Made by a program: the position numbers and the translations under genes
Part shown: positions 12,811-27,440 of the stretch, in pieces
Position numbering within the stretch: the stretch's first letter is position 1
How the letters are laid out: each line of letters opens with the position of its first letter
Notes under the pieces: generated by a model
What the model saw: the letters and a program-made list of their open reading frames with translations, nothing else
Database searches by the model: none
Told to the model about the DNA's origin: nothing
Assembly (NCBI RefSeq): GCF_964340395.1
Contig: NC_135554.1
Coordinates: 6,564,975-6,628,974 of the forward strand
Direction: 5' to 3'
DNA from: Glandiceps talaboti
Lineage: Eukaryota; Hemichordata; Enteropneusta; Spengelidae
DNA length: 64,000 nt

Positions 12811-13139
12811 TTAAAGGGGCACAAGTTGAGTTTAGACTTCGTTGCGGTGAGGGAGGGGAGGGGGGTGCAAATTAGTTCCTGTTACTGAACTCGTAGTATT
12901 ATCCTATTTATCTGAATATAGAACTGTTAAACGATCCGATGACGTAATTTATTATACGCATGGAATGTGTCGATGAATTAAATCAACTGTTCTAAGAATG
13001 GCAGAAGACAATTGTAATGTCATAGAAGATATACATCGACATTTCGTTATACTAGAGTAGTTTATTCAAGGTTTTATGTCCGAGTATTTTCACTCGAGTA
13101 AAAAAATTATAAATTCAGCTTATGCCTCTTCAGTTTAAT
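12811..13139. mobile_element. Diverged copy of the TTAAAGGG-CACAG MITE family
   Basis: It starts TTAAAGGGGCACAAGTTGAG and ends AATTCAGCTTATGCCTCTTCA. The interior shares TGACGTAATTTATTATACG with the other copies. Inverted repeats are weaker than in 9979-10344. Confidence 0.55.
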
Positions 13140-13140
13140 A

Positions 13141-13197
13141 CTCTTATACCACCACCAACAACAACAACAACAACAAAAATAACAACAAATAACAACA
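13141..13197. repeat. (CAA)n-type microsatellite
   Basis: CCA/ACA/AAC trinucleotides. The start of the tract differs between duplication copies (three extra CCA/CCA-like units near 13147 in copy 1). Confidence 0.7.
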
Positions 13198-13937
13198 GAG
13201 AAGAAATGTATTTGTGTACAATATATCATTAACAACATTTTTTGAAAATATTTCTTTATTTTCTCTTTCCGAATTTGTAAAAAGGTCGCAAGAAATTTCC
13301 AAACAAATATATGGTGGTGTAATAATTAGAGAGAAACCAAAAATGCGTTCGTATGTGGGCTTTAAGAGTTTATTCGGAGTTGAGAAATATGTACACTTGA
13401 ATTGTGAAGTTCTTCAAACCTTTGCATGTTTTCGTTGTTCATGTCTGCCATTAGCTATTGAAGTTGGTAGACGTGAGTGAGGGTATACACTGTAGAGTTA
13501 GATTTTGTAAGGTGTGAAAAACAAATATAAAGGTAGAAGATGAGTATCATTTCATGTTTGAATACTCAGTGTACAATGATCTGAGGATGAAATATATTCC
13601 TAAAGATTTTGCACTGTACGCTAATCTTTGTAAATTGAACCCTTTAATAGTGCTCCAAGGATGGCGTCATTAGAAACTTGTCAATGTATATTCATATTGA
13701 AAGACTTCAAGTTTTCAGAGCCGTAAGGAAAGCTTGTCTAATAACTGCCGACTCTGTATACATAAACACTTTATTTGAAATTATTTACTTTTATTTATAC
13801 ATTTATGTTGTACTTTCAACTTTTGTATCTTATATAATTAATAGTCTTGATTTAAAAAAATTCAAAGTGTAACATCTTTGCAAATGTAAATAAAATGCTT
13901 TATTTTCTCTTACAAGCAGAGCACACGTTCGGATATT

Positions 13938-16545
13938 ATGTTATCGTCAATAGCCAGGTTTATCGTCTTCCTCCTGGTTCCTATCTGGACTGCGTCGCAA
14001 GTGAATGGTCTAGATGCAGGTAAGGGTATATATGTGATAATTATAATTATGTAACGAATCAGTTGTCAGTTATGAGGAGAGTAGTGGGTGTTGTGATCTC
14101 ATCATGATAGTGGGTCTCACAGGACAGAAGAGGAAATCAGTGTGATGACGTGACAATATATATTGGGGATAATTATGTGTTGGAGTGGGGACTTGACCTA
14201 GGTCAAGGTAATCGATAGAACACCCGTCTTTTCTTCGAACGTCTTGGCTCATGAGTTCTATCAATTAGATCCGAGCAAATTTGATTAAGTCAGTGCCTTC
14301 GTACTTTGACAGGAGTAGTGGGAAACAACCAATGCCATTAAAATTATCGATATGCATGGTGACAGCGATGGGATAGCCTCATAGCCTCGCGATCGGACTC
14401 GTGTCCGTTATTTTCATTTTGACAGCATTTAACCCATTTTTTTTTTAAAAAGAAGATATTTGAACTTGGATGATAGTAGTAAATTGGGGGATGGTAATAA
14501 ATTGGCGGAGGTAGTAAATTGGGGGATGGTAGTAAATTGGGGGAGGTTAAATTAGGTCTTTACAAAATTGTGAATCTGAGGAGGGCAACATTTTACGCAA
14601 AATACTGTATCTGATTTCCACCTCCCCCCCACCCCCCTACTCCCATATCGTCAGCAGCGTCAGATATGGGTGAGAGTATAGAACTAGTGGCAATATCTAT
14701 ATAGTTTTTATTTCCGATGATGGAAGCAGTAATTTTTAAAATTTAGTATAGTATAGTTTGGAAAAAAAAGAAAAAAAAAATCCATTCACGTTTCCCAGAG
14801 CCTTTGACAAACGACAAAAACCTGCAGATCGATATTGAAATAAAATGAATAGAAACATTGCAAGCATATCTATTTTATCTTTATAATTTGTTTAGGTTTG
14901 GTTTGGTTTAATTTGATAGTATGTAACCCCCATGGTGTCTGGGGATCTTTGAACTCAGACGGACAATACGATATACATCACGTGCATGTGTTTGATCATT
15001 TCTCGGTACTACCAATTCACTGAAGATTTAGTACTATAAATGACAAATCTTACTTGAGTATCATTTATTTCTTCTTAACGACGTATAAACAGGACAACTC
15101 TCTCCTGAAACTATAGCTACATTGTACACTACAACCGAACTGAGATCTAACTCTTATACCATTTAATGGGGTGGATCCTTCTTTAAGAAACCAGATTTAA
15201 ACTGAATGCCTTCCGTAAGGAATTTCATGATTTATGCAAGAAATTTAGCTCTATATCTGTGATTCGTCAAGTCCCAATGAAAGTTAGTTGTCAAAAATGT
15301 TGTTGAAATGCCCGCCACACCTCCTATTCTCAGCACAGGAAAGCTTGCCATCCTCGACTTCATTCAGCTTTAGTGATCCCCTACATACCCGGGATATGGC
15401 ATGTGCGTGTTGAACTTCCTTCTGTCCCACCACGAATTTACACATTCCTTTCATCAAGTATACGGGAAAATTGTCAAGATTTTGATGAGTGGCACGCCCT
15501 CACTGTACACTAATTATATAGAGGTCAGTGTATAGGTCACCATTATTGATACATTTTCGCGAAATTCTCTTCCTAGGCCATGCGCGATGCGAGGCTTGGT
15601 CGATTTTCCATATTTTGACCACACACATTTGGGTATAAATTATAGATTATTACACTTGATAAATATGTGAGTGTATTTATATCCTGAGATACAGAGCTAG
15701 ATAAATGATTATGTACAATCCTTGCAAAAAACAGCAGTAGTTTGTTATCGAGAGAAATCGGAAAAGAACACGGTAAAAAGGAGATGGTTCGAGTCAATAA
15801 GCTTATAATACTTCCTAAACTTCTAATCGAAAATCTAAAAAGACACGATTTCTCTTTATTCATCTGTGCATTAGTGTGTGAAATTTGAAAATGATATGTC
15901 CATATTTGACGAAATTGAAACAATGATAAATATTTCACCTGTTTGTGAACTCCACACTCATTGTAAACCTATTTTAAGGCAAAGAAAAAAAATTGTTTTC
16001 TGGTGAGTTTGAATCACTTAAATACCCTGCCTCGGTCTCCTTTTTTCTCGTGTTTGTCCAGCCAATGCAGAGTGCAGATCCAAGGGAAACACAAAATAAG
16101 GTTGGCACGAAACCCATGAAAACAGAGTCTTTCTCAGTAGTGTAGAGCTATGTAGAGCACGAGTATAAAGTTGGCATCAGATTCAGATTCAGGTAGCGTC
16201 ATAGTGAGCATCAGATAGCCTCAGATCCGAATACACCCGACGGCAGTGAAGCAGAATCCTTCCCTGTAGTCTCAACGGTATTATTTCAAGTTTGAGTCCG
16301 TCGGGTGTCTTCGGATCTGAGGCCATCTGACGCTCAATATAACGTTCAAGATAACGCTACCAGAATCTGAATCTGAACCTGAATCTGACGCCAACTTTAT
16401 ACTCGTTCGATTGATTAATTACTCAAATTGGTCATTAATATTCATCGGATTATTATCAAAACCAAATCAGTTCTGGCCATTACCCTACGGAAGATGCCTC
16501 TGAAATTTCGTTTGAATTGATGCAGCCGTTTTTTCGGAAATCGTG

Positions 16546-16611
<66 letters not shown>

Positions 16612-19600
16612 ACAGACTTCATCGGTATATTATCACCTTCCTTACGGAAGGTAAAAAGAAAGAATCATTGTGCATCACTTACTACTCCCACTTTGAAAAT
16701 TGACTCAATGCAAGCAGAGTAAATATTAGATTTTGAAAGCAATTTATTAAAATTATAGATGTTTTTATACACCATCACCTTTTACAAACGATTATATTCC
16801 TAACATTATACTAGAATAATGATATGATTGACAGAATAATAATATTAGTGGTTATGTATTCAATTAGCCCAAATCCTATTTCTGGGCCTCAGTATCTTCC
16901 AAATCTTCCAGGAAACGTTCTGCTTTTCTCGTCAACAAGTCTTTCTTCAGGGCCTTCCTGTGTGATAAGCGAAAAACATAATTTGAATGAGTATAAAGTT
17001 TTAAACATCATTGACAGATTAATAGGTTTAATGAACAATTGCTTATTGTCTGCCTCACTGAAGTTTGAATTCAAACAAAGAAAACAGTGGTTGGGGTGGT
17101 TGAATCTATACTCCGTTCCCTCTCCTACTCACTTTTCCTGCTGTGCATGCATAATTATGATACTGTCGGAATGTTACAGGCTGCGATGAATAGTAACGTT
17201 GTAAATGTATCTTAAACATTCCATGTATTTCTTCGGATGTAGCGAAATAATTTGACCAGAAACTCCTTAATCTGTTTTCATCTCTTGGAACTATTATATT
17301 CATATTTGATCTGAATAATTTTGTATTTATATTTGATCAATATAAATGTTCACAGATTTTGGTCAATTCCGGACAATTTTGTCATGTTTATGAAGACTCT
17401 TCACTAATGGAATTTAGCTCGTTAAAGACACAATTTGCCCATCATGAGTCATCGAAATTGAAATTAAGTCTTTTACAGTAGGTCAGTCTCAACAAATTTG
17501 TTATTTTGTTCCTGGTCAGTCAAGGTCACCAAGAACTGAGCATATATATATGAATTCGTGCTGGTTACACATTCACCGATTAGAGTTTAATTTTATTACT
17601 TATTAATTACACAGACGTTACTTATCTTACTTTGTGGTGACATTTCTCGTTTTATCAAACAACTATAATGATTATTTATGTTGTATTCAGGAAAATGTTC
17701 AAATATTGCAAACTTGAATGTGTAAAATTATTATACCGTATATCTCTTGGTAAGATTTTTGACTTCGCTTCAATTTTACCCCACAATTGACGACTTTGGC
17801 TCCAGCAAGTCTAAACCATCTTTGTGAAAGCACAACTCCAACTCATACAGTTAATTGTGTGTTACTAGTAGTTTACACTCCAAAGGCATTTCAGTTTGTC
17901 ACTTGAGTTTAAAGAGTGCACACCAACAATTAGCACAAAGACTAGACTGTCGACAGTCGCTCGCGCCTTTTTTTCCCTACGTTTTATCTAAACTTAAGTC
18001 GTTGCCGCGCTCCGATCCGGCGCAATACTACTATAATCGGATACTGATATCGAGGGCCGAAGACCCGGCCTGACCCTTAGATAAAACGTAGGAAAAAAGG
18101 CGCGAGCGACTGTCGACAGTATACACTAAAGACAGACAGGGAAGAATCTTTGGTAAGAAATATTTGATTAACAAAGTAATAAATACATGTAATTGTTGTG
18201 GTCATCTTTTAATTAGCCATACATGTATATATCCAGACGTTGACAATAGCAAACTTACATCATATCTTGCAAGACTTCCTCTTCTACTTCCATCTCCTCC
18301 TGAGTTTCTTTTTTGTTCGGCATTTTACTTCTTCGTCTCCACTCTTCGCTATCTCTAACAAAAAATGACAGCACCAGTGCCAAACTCAGCAACAAAACTA
18401 AGGCTGTCTTCATTGTTATCTTTGTATCTGAATGAGAGTGAGAAAATTGTCCTTCATGTTATATTGGATTATATTCGAACACAAAATGTTTAATACGGAA
18501 AGAAGATATGATACACGCATCGATGCTGAAAGTATATTTTATAGTTTGTGTTATCTGTAAACATGAAATCTGCAGATGTAGATATATACTAGTAGTTGTA
18601 GGCTAAAAGATTTGTCGTTGTGGGCGCTCCTCCTTACAACCCAGTCTCTTACAAAGGCCAGACAAAGGAACAGTAGTTCTAATTGGTTTTTATTATTATT
18701 AAAACGTTAGTACGGACGCACAGGCCAGAGAAGAACAAAAATACAGAACAGCTTAAATATTATATAACATCAAAATACAAACAGCAAAATATCAATGTAA
18801 AATCTCAAGCCAGGGGGCTTGACGCCCACCCAACCGTACATCACATGGAATTTAATCAGAGTATTTTGACTGTCAAAAAGACATAACATAAACATAAACG
18901 CCGCCTTTGTTCTCAAAACTGAAAGAGAATATATTGCATTGAAAACCATCTCCGCAACGCATTGTTGTAACAAACAATTATATTTTGACATACTAATTAG
19001 GCCTAATAAAAAAAAACATTGTTTGGTTCCTTTTATACCCGACCCCCACCTAGCCGATCCTAAACTTTTTTTCTCGTATTCGAGAAAAAAAATGAAAATT
19101 GTGAAGTCTCGCAAGAAATAGTGGATGCGGAAACTGACATTAACTTAAAAAAGGCAATATAAAACTATTCTTCCAATCTGTAATACATCTGATGAAAAGA
19201 AACCACTGACACAGAGACCATATTGAAAACAACTGAAAACAATAATCAATCAATAAAATTATTTAAAAAACAAATCTACCTACTAAACCTATTCTAAAAT
19301 TGAATGTAAAGTAATCGGAACCATACAATTTGTTACGCCTTACATTAAAGTCACACCAACATGGTTCCCGTATATGTTATTGCAAAAAGTTGTAAGGGGA
19401 CGCAGTTTCACCGATATAGTACATCCAGAAAACTCTCGGAATACAAACTTGGCTCTATCACAAATTTAAAGTGCTCTACGCTGTTTCAAAATATCTTGTT
19501 TGTATTTCAAGTCACCAGTAAAAATATGCCTCAAGTAATTAAAACTCGAGAAAATGTCCACAAAGGTTGAATGACAGAAACTTTTCAAGTTGTGGACGAC

Positions 19601-22600
19601 TTAAAGTGAGCACAGCTTGATTATCAGCATATAATGTTCACAGAGATGTTTACTGAGGCCTTTGATAGATGGAGAGATGAGACATATATTGTCCGCATAT
19701 GACAAATTATTTTAATTGCAACTCCATCCACTTCACAACCAACCTTAATAACGTTCGTCAAAAGGACAGGTACATTCAGTTTTGTGATGTCACACTGCTC
19801 TCCGAACTGGTTATGCATCTTGAACACAACTGAGGGACAAATCAATACTAGGCCATCCGTGTAAAATAGGTGGTTGCTGTGACACCCTAACATTTGCCTA
19901 CTGACTGAAACATTTTGCTTAGTTCACAAAAGCAAACATTTGGAGACATTAGAATGTTTTTTTAAAATGACGTTAAAACATCAAAGCATTTACTATAAGA
20001 GTCAATATAGTCCATACGTTCCTACAAGACTGTTTGAACCTAACAACTATGAAGGCACTGCTAACAACGGGTTTAACAAAGTTTTTTTTCACGTTTTGGC
20101 GACATTGTCGAAAAAAAATGTGCCAGGAACCAAACAATTAAGTGAACATTTCCCGCCCCAACATTTATGACATTACGAGGTAAAAACATGATACCAGGTA
20201 AACAAAAGAAAACATCATAAATGATTATATTGCGATAAGCTGATAACGATAGATAACACCAATAAATGATACTTACCGGCCAGTAACACAGACTTCACCA
20301 AGAAGTTTAAAAGTCAGAGAATAGAATGCAAACTTTGTGGGTTGTGCCTCGCTATATATAGGCTCCCTTACCTATTAGGCCATATAAAAAAAATATTGTG
20401 TTTCCGATAACTCGACCAACCCTAGTTTAAGCTCTCGACTCTAAAAAATTATTTTGCATGCAAAAAGGTAATATGACAACAATTACTTCTATTTTAGTGT
20501 ACACCTTCATGTCTTAGCCTCATCTATGGTCACTTAATAAATCGTATTCCAGAAAGAGACATGGACTACATCCGTTATAGTACAGTCTGCATAACGTGTT
20601 CGTCTACTTAACTTATAATTGACTTCATTTACTTCTTTTACACCTCATCAAACTCTCACGAAAGTATTGTGACCGAAGACTATCTTATATTGGTGTCGAA
20701 ATAATCTAAAATAAATTAAAGTAAAATAAACTGAAATTCAGACTACCTACCCTATTTTCTGAAGTAATGTTATTGGAAACAACTATTTTTTTTTATTTTG
20801 CCTTATGCAAATACACATATGAGCAATCCACTAACAATGACAATCACCTGTGCTATTAATACGCATTTGCCTTGACTATTACTCCTTTAAAAATAAGAGT
20901 TAATGATTACCATTATAATGGTTGATTTTTAGCTACATATTTAGGAAATGCAAATGTGCTATTGTTTGGATCATGAATAGATAAGCTAGAAGAATTCAAT
21001 GCTTTGTTTTAATGGGATTGAATAGACATTGTGTTTACGGCGGAAACCCGGATCAACAAAGCATTGATATGTAAATGTTCCGGATTTCTAATATTATTTT
21101 TTTTTTATTTCCTTAAATTTCAAAGGAAAGTGATAATATACTGCCATCGTAACTATATATTGTTTCCTGTAGTACAATTGACAGGAAATAATCTCCAGTG
21201 ATACACTTAACTTTTTGTATATTGAGCGGGCCATGTTCATGATAAACGTGTCAAGTTCAGGAACTGACGCGAAACTAAAGACAAAAGAAGGGTTGGTGAA
21301 ACATCTCGCAAAAAGAATGGATTAAACCAAATATTAATAAGTCCACGTCAGCGATATACGGGTACATAAAGTGGATGTGAGATTTAATAAGCAGTCTTGA
21401 AATGACTTGAAAGTCGTGAAAGCGTAGAATATGAATTGTACTATGGGTGTATATGTAGAAAAGTCCAGTGACTATTAATGGTAGACCATTCGATATCCTG
21501 GGGGGGGGGGAGACTTGGAAGATTGGCGGAGAGTCATTATTTTTTTCCCACCTGCTTGCCTGTGAATTATTTTTTTTTCTCCTTCGCCTATGCTGGCAAC
21601 TTTTTTTTCTTTCCTTCTTTGATGAGATATCCAGATTTTTTTTTGCGTCAATGTTGAACACCTACTTTTATTGCCACAATTTGCTGTTTGGTTTTTGCAC
21701 AGGGTAATACAGAGAGTAAAAAGATGCTGTTCTATCACACACAGATTATATTTAGAAAACTAATCGGAAACTTGATTGGTGAGCTAAAACATTCAGACAG
21801 GCCGGTCAGTTTCTCCAGCCTGGGGGGGGGGGGGGTCAGTGTTTTTTTCCATTCGGCCGACAAAAAGTCACTGACCTCCGTGAATAAAGTTTAGCTGTAG
21901 AGGGAAGAGCTGTTGAGACTGGGATATGTCCACCTCTTTGTGTGAGTGTGTGTACGTGTATGGGGATGGGTTCTAGGGGGTCTCTCTCTAGAAGCCCTGG
22001 AGGATTTTTACTCCTCAAGGCAATTTTCAGGCTATATTCACAGACACTTTCAGACAATAACTTGCAATCTTTACAAGACAGCTCTAAAATGTAACCAGAT
22101 TTTAAACTGAATGCCTTCCGTAAGGAATTTCATGATTTATGCAAGAAATTTAGCTCTATATCTGTGATTCGTCAAGTCCCAATCAAAGTTAGTTGTCAAA
22201 AATGTTGTTGAAATGCCCGCCACGCCTCCTATTCTCAGCACAGGAAAGCTGGCCATCCTCGACTTCACTCGGCTTTCGTGATCCCCTACATACCCGGGAT
22301 ATGGCATGTGCGTGTTGAACTTCCTTCTGTCCCACCACGAATTTACACATTCCTTAAATCACTACGGGAAAATTGTTAAGATGTTGTTGAGTGGCACGCC
22401 CTCACTGTACACTAAATATATAGAGGTCAGTGTATAGGTCACCATTATTGATACATTGTCGCGAAATTTTCTTTGTAGGCTAGGCGAGGCTTGGTCTATT
22501 TTTCATATTTTGACCACACACATTTGGGTATAAATTATAGATTATTACACTTGATAAATATGTGAGTGTATTTATATCCTGAGATACAGAGCTAGATAAA

Positions 22601-23134
22601 TTATCATTATGTACAAGCCCTGCAACAAACAGCTGTAATTTGTTATCATGAGAAATCAGAAAAGAACACGGTAAAAAGGAGACGGTTCGAGGTCAATATA
22701 ATACTTCCTAAACTTCTAATCGAAAATCTAAAGACACGATTTCTCTTTATTCATCTGCGCATTAGTGTGTGAAATTTGAAAATGATATGTCCATATTTGA
22801 CGAAATTGAAATGGTGATAAATATTTCACCTGTTTGTGAACTCCGCGGTCATTGTAAACCTATTTTAAGGCCAAGAAAAACAATCTGGTGAGTTTGAATC
22901 ACTTAAATACCCTGCCTCGGTCTCCTTTTTTCTCGTGTTTGTCCAGCCAATGCAGAGTGCAGATCCAAGGGAAGCACAAAATAAGGTTGGCACGAAACCC
23001 CTGAAAACAGAGTCTTTCTCAGTGTAGAGCTATGTAGAGCACGAGTATAAAGTTGGCATCAGATTCAGATTCAGGTAGCATCATATTGAGCGTCAGCAAG
23101 CCTCAGATCCGAATACACCTGACGGCAGTGAAGC

Positions 23135-23166
<32 letters not shown>

Positions 23167-26100
23167 TGCTTTTATATACTAGTACATGATATAATGAATG
23201 GGAGTTTATGGGGTACGCCTTGAAGTACGTATATCCATGTAATTAACTTACGTGATGAATGAAAATTATAAAAAAAAAAAAACATTAAACGCAATATAGT
23301 GAACACATATTGCCTGGCCATGAGGGCTATAGCACCCGTTTATTACACCCGAGGGACTGTGAGTTACCAGAATCACATGCTATTTCCCGAGGCCAAAGGC
23401 CGAGGGAAATAGCATGTGATTCTGGTAACTCACAGTCACGAGGGGGTAATGAACGGGTGCTATAGCCCGAATATAGGCCAGGCAATATGTGTTTTATAAT
23501 ATACCTCATGCTGTGAACTCGCGGTGGCAGACGACATCGTCAGAAGCTGCCATTTTGACCTGCTGTGAACGCGCGGTGGTCACGTGACTATGTAAAAATT
23601 GATGGGACTATTTCCCCAAGGGAAGTAGTCATTCTATTTTCCTATCACGTGACTGATTCTAGCGAATCATGGCACAGTATTATCACTAGGTATATTATAA
23701 TTCTAACTACGCCACTGACACATTCTCGTTTTTCAGACGTGGTTGTTCTTGAAACATTTGCGAGACACAAAGGACTGATGACCTTTGAACCAGGAGGAAA
23801 TCCTAAGAATATGAGTGTCGTCTTGAAGTTTCGTAATACAGGTGCAGATGACATTCCTGCCAACCCCACCGGCGTGAACTTTGACATCAAAGCAGTGTTT
23901 TCACAGTCCTCTCTTTTGCCAAGTCTCAGTGACTTCAGTAACTCACTGACTGTGTATAGCATACTGTCCGATCAGAAGGCGGAACTATTGACGAATTCGC
24001 TAGACGTTTTTATGGAGCTTAACATTGAACTTGTGTTCCCAGTCGAGGGATGTTCTATTTATAGTCATCTGTGTATTGTGATGGAGAACAAGACGTATCG
24101 TGATCCTAACTTAGAGAATAACTATAGATGTCTAACGTTTGACGATTCCTTTTTTGGTGCTGGTGTAGCTGGGTGTCCCAGTGGTAAGTATTCACGTTTT
24201 CAGCGCTACTCTTAAAGGCGAAAAAATAACTGTTCGGTTCCGGTAACCCGATCCAACCGAGTTTTTCACTGCCGACCCTAAACTCCTTTTTAGGTAATTC
24301 AAAAAAAAAAATTGAAAAATCGAAATTTTTTGCAAAGTCGTTAGAGAAATAGTGAGATTTGATGACATTATTATCTTGTGATCAAACAACATGGCAGAAT
24401 ACAGTGTAGCGCACAATGTCTTGTCCATGTCATGCGGAAAGTCGATGAGAAATCTCTGGACCTCTACGTACATTGTAACAACTTGAACTTGGAAAAGAAT
24501 TCCTACCTACCCACCCTGTTTTGACATTGAGCGTTATTGCAACCACGATACAATTTTTTTCTTTTGCCCAACTCTGGGGCGGTCCTACAAAAGTCTGAGT
24601 ACAAACTGCTCCGTGTCACCAATAGCAATACTATCTGCTTACCAACACATTGTTTCCCACCAAGCCCTATATACCAAAACTTTAACAACAAAATATGAAT
24701 TCCAAAGAGATTCTATTCGTTCATGGTTTATTCGAAGATCATTACTTGACCAGGTAATATATATATATATAGAATCTATCGACTGATATAAATTACTGTT
24801 ATTAAAATCTCACCCTTGGATTCTTTTTCAGAAGGATGCTATATCTTTTATTTTTTATCAATTACAGTATTGTGCTGTTTATAATTGTAATGAGATTGTT
24901 TCATTTAATTGTTTATTGCATAATTTATATTGGCTTACATGATTTCAATTGCTTAAATTTCCGCCCCTTTTCTGTGAATGCACGTGTACGTGAAGAATTT
25001 CTTTCTATTACGGAATATGTACATAGGACATATTCCCGTTGATTATCCTTGAAATAGATACAAACAAACAAACGAACGAACGAACGAACTAACGAACGAA
25101 CGAACAACTCGATGATCTCATAAGTTCTATGCAGTCCCGAATTAGTGCCGATGATATATGATGATTTTCAGTAAAACGTTTGAACTACAAAATCAAGACT
25201 GGGCATACTGAACACAATTTTGGTGGTGGTGGTGGTGGTGGTGGTGGTGGTGGTGGTGGTGGTGGTAGTTATTGGGGAGGGGAGGGGTGTTGTTAAGGGT
25301 GCGAAGTATTGCTTATGACGTAATGACCCATCACACTGTACACTATTTTTACCCACAACTCTCTCCGATTTGTATGCTTCGATGTTCCGTATTTAATTCC
25401 TTAATTAAAACATAACAGTTATATCTGAATAATGGATACCAGTAGTACGACTATTATAAAGAACCAAAAAGAAAATAAGTTTCAAATTTAATTAATATGA
25501 AACGACGTTTAAATTAGGTGTTCCGTTGTAATCGCGCGAAATTTATGTGTTTGCTAAATCATGAAATGACTCTCTGTATAACCCAAAGTTTATGGACATA
25601 CCTTTTATTACCAGGAGTAACGTTCCCCTTTAACTGCAACTCACCTTATCAAAGTTCATAGGTTGATTTTATAATTTGACTAATTTTGCAATATTTAAAT
25701 TTTGGCCTATAGATATCAAACCCATTTCCCTAAACGTGACGTCACCATACAATTACACTCACGACCAAGATGAACCGACAACAGTCGAGTTCAGTGTCGA
25801 TGTCGTCAACAGTGGGGGCACTGTCATCACAAGTTCGACTTTCAACATAAGCCATCTCGTAATCAGCAGCGGGACGGAACTCGATGAAAGTGACGTCATC
25901 AAACAGATGTTCGAGGTGAATGATTCCATGGCGGTAAACCTCAATGTGGATCTTAGCTACTGGGAGGAGGTTCAGGTCAATGGCCTCAGTACGAACTTAC
26001 GGTTGCCAAGCAACGAATGTGACAAATATAAATATTTGTGTGTTATCGTTACTAAAGGTAGGTACGCGAATATTTGATTCATTGTATGTTAACACACATC

Positions 26101-27134
26101 AATGCATTACATGACAACTTCTAAAATCACCATATTAAAGTGACTAACGGGCTACGGCTGAGTATAAACATTTTTCTTGAATGAAAACATTTCAATTTAC
26201 ATAAGATCTTAATTGTTTTAGTAGAAAGTAATGTAAATGCATCGGGTCACGTCAACGAATCGTTACTGAGCCCACAGTACAAGGATATTCGAGTACAATC
26301 ATATGCAGTAGATATCGGTACTTACAAAACAGCCCTTTTGGCGATGCTCCCGAGACTGGTGAGAGAGTCTAGGGTGATAGCGGTTGTTAGTTATGCGCAG
26401 ATTAGTAAGCGAATTGTGATTTTCAAATTTTAATTTGATAGTTGCAAAAAAATATATCAAAATGACTGTTTACTTATTCCATGTTGATAACGCTAGACAT
26501 AATTAGACATGTTTTAGTAGCTGGAAAAAAACATAAACATTTGTTTTAATATGAAGCAATCAGTAATCCAAAAACAGATGGACCTTATGACCCGAGGTGT
26601 TTCGTCATAAGGAATTCGCATCTGTAATCAGCTGAAGACTAACCCCTCAAACATGTACATGGTGACATCACCTAGTGTCTGGAATAACCCATATATATCC
26701 AAGGATTGTAATTCCATATTGTTGTATAGAGAGTATAATATCAAAATAACAAAAAATTCAAATACCGTTTGTTACAGGATTTGACAATGAAACAAATAAC
26801 TTGTGTGTAGAATTTGGAACTGAATTGGTTGGACATTTAAATTGTAGCCAATACAGTACAAATCCAACAGGTACGTAAATAGATTTTATTACCAAATACA
26901 TTACAATCATGGGTGTATCAAAGTTATTTAGTGTTTGATTTATTTGCTATACAACCATTATTCTGGTGTATTATAATTGTTTTCACTGATGACTGTCTGT
27001 CTGTCTGTCTGTCTGGCTGGCTGTCTGTCTGTCTGTCTGTCTGTCTGACTGACTGACTGGCTGGCTGACTGGTGGGCTGGCTGGCTGGCTGGCTGTGTTT
27101 CTCTCTCCGTCCTCCCCACAGTCTACCTTCCCTC

Positions 27135-27181
<47 letters not shown>

Positions 27182-27341
27182 GCCTGCGCCATGCCTGTCT
27201 GCCTGTCTATGTCTCTCTCAAGCTGTCTGTCTGTCTCTGTCTGTCTCTCTATCTCTGTCTGTCTCTCTCTTTGTCTGTCTGTCTGTCGGTCGGTCTGTCT
27301 CTCTCTCTGTCTCTCTCTCTGTCTCTCTCTGTCTCTCTCTG

Positions 27342-27440
<99 letters not shown>

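Larger units (their letters stand above)
15187..16653. mobile_element. 1.45-kb dispersed repeat with CCTTCCGTAAGG ends
   Basis: The left end carries GCCTTCCGTAAGGAA near 15200 and the right end CCTTCCTTACGGAAGG near 16636-16651, an inverted repeat that is itself palindromic. Inside are a ~245-bp stem-loop (16160-16405) and a CA microsatellite (16548-16608). A second, 3'-truncated copy lies at 22094-23135 and the duplicate at 60873-62332. The first 330 bp on the plus strand hold a ~100-codon frame with a single internal stop (15186-15513), perhaps a decayed coding remnant. Family not recognised. Confidence 0.7.
8549..18342 (+). repeat. Segmental duplication, copy 1 (visible part)
   Basis: From TAAGAGTCAAATTT at 8549 the sequence matches 54117 onwards, and the match still runs when the window ends at 64000 (copy 1 position about 18342). 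Differences are sparse single bases (for example G at 9228 versus A at 54796), microsatellite length changes near 9770, 11590, 13145 and 16550, and an 18-bp indel near 18134. It carries exon 1 of the ectodomain gene, exon 2 and most of exon 1 of the antisense peptide gene, and several MITEs. The start offset is 45568 bp, so the repeat unit is 8549-54116 if it is a simple tandem duplication. An uncollapsed second haplotype in the assembly is the main alternative. Confidence 0.95.

Noticed and set aside
15573-15938. 121-codon minus frame kept in copy 2
   Set aside because: It lies inside the 1.45-kb repeat, is broken in the 22-kb copy and has no recognisable domain.
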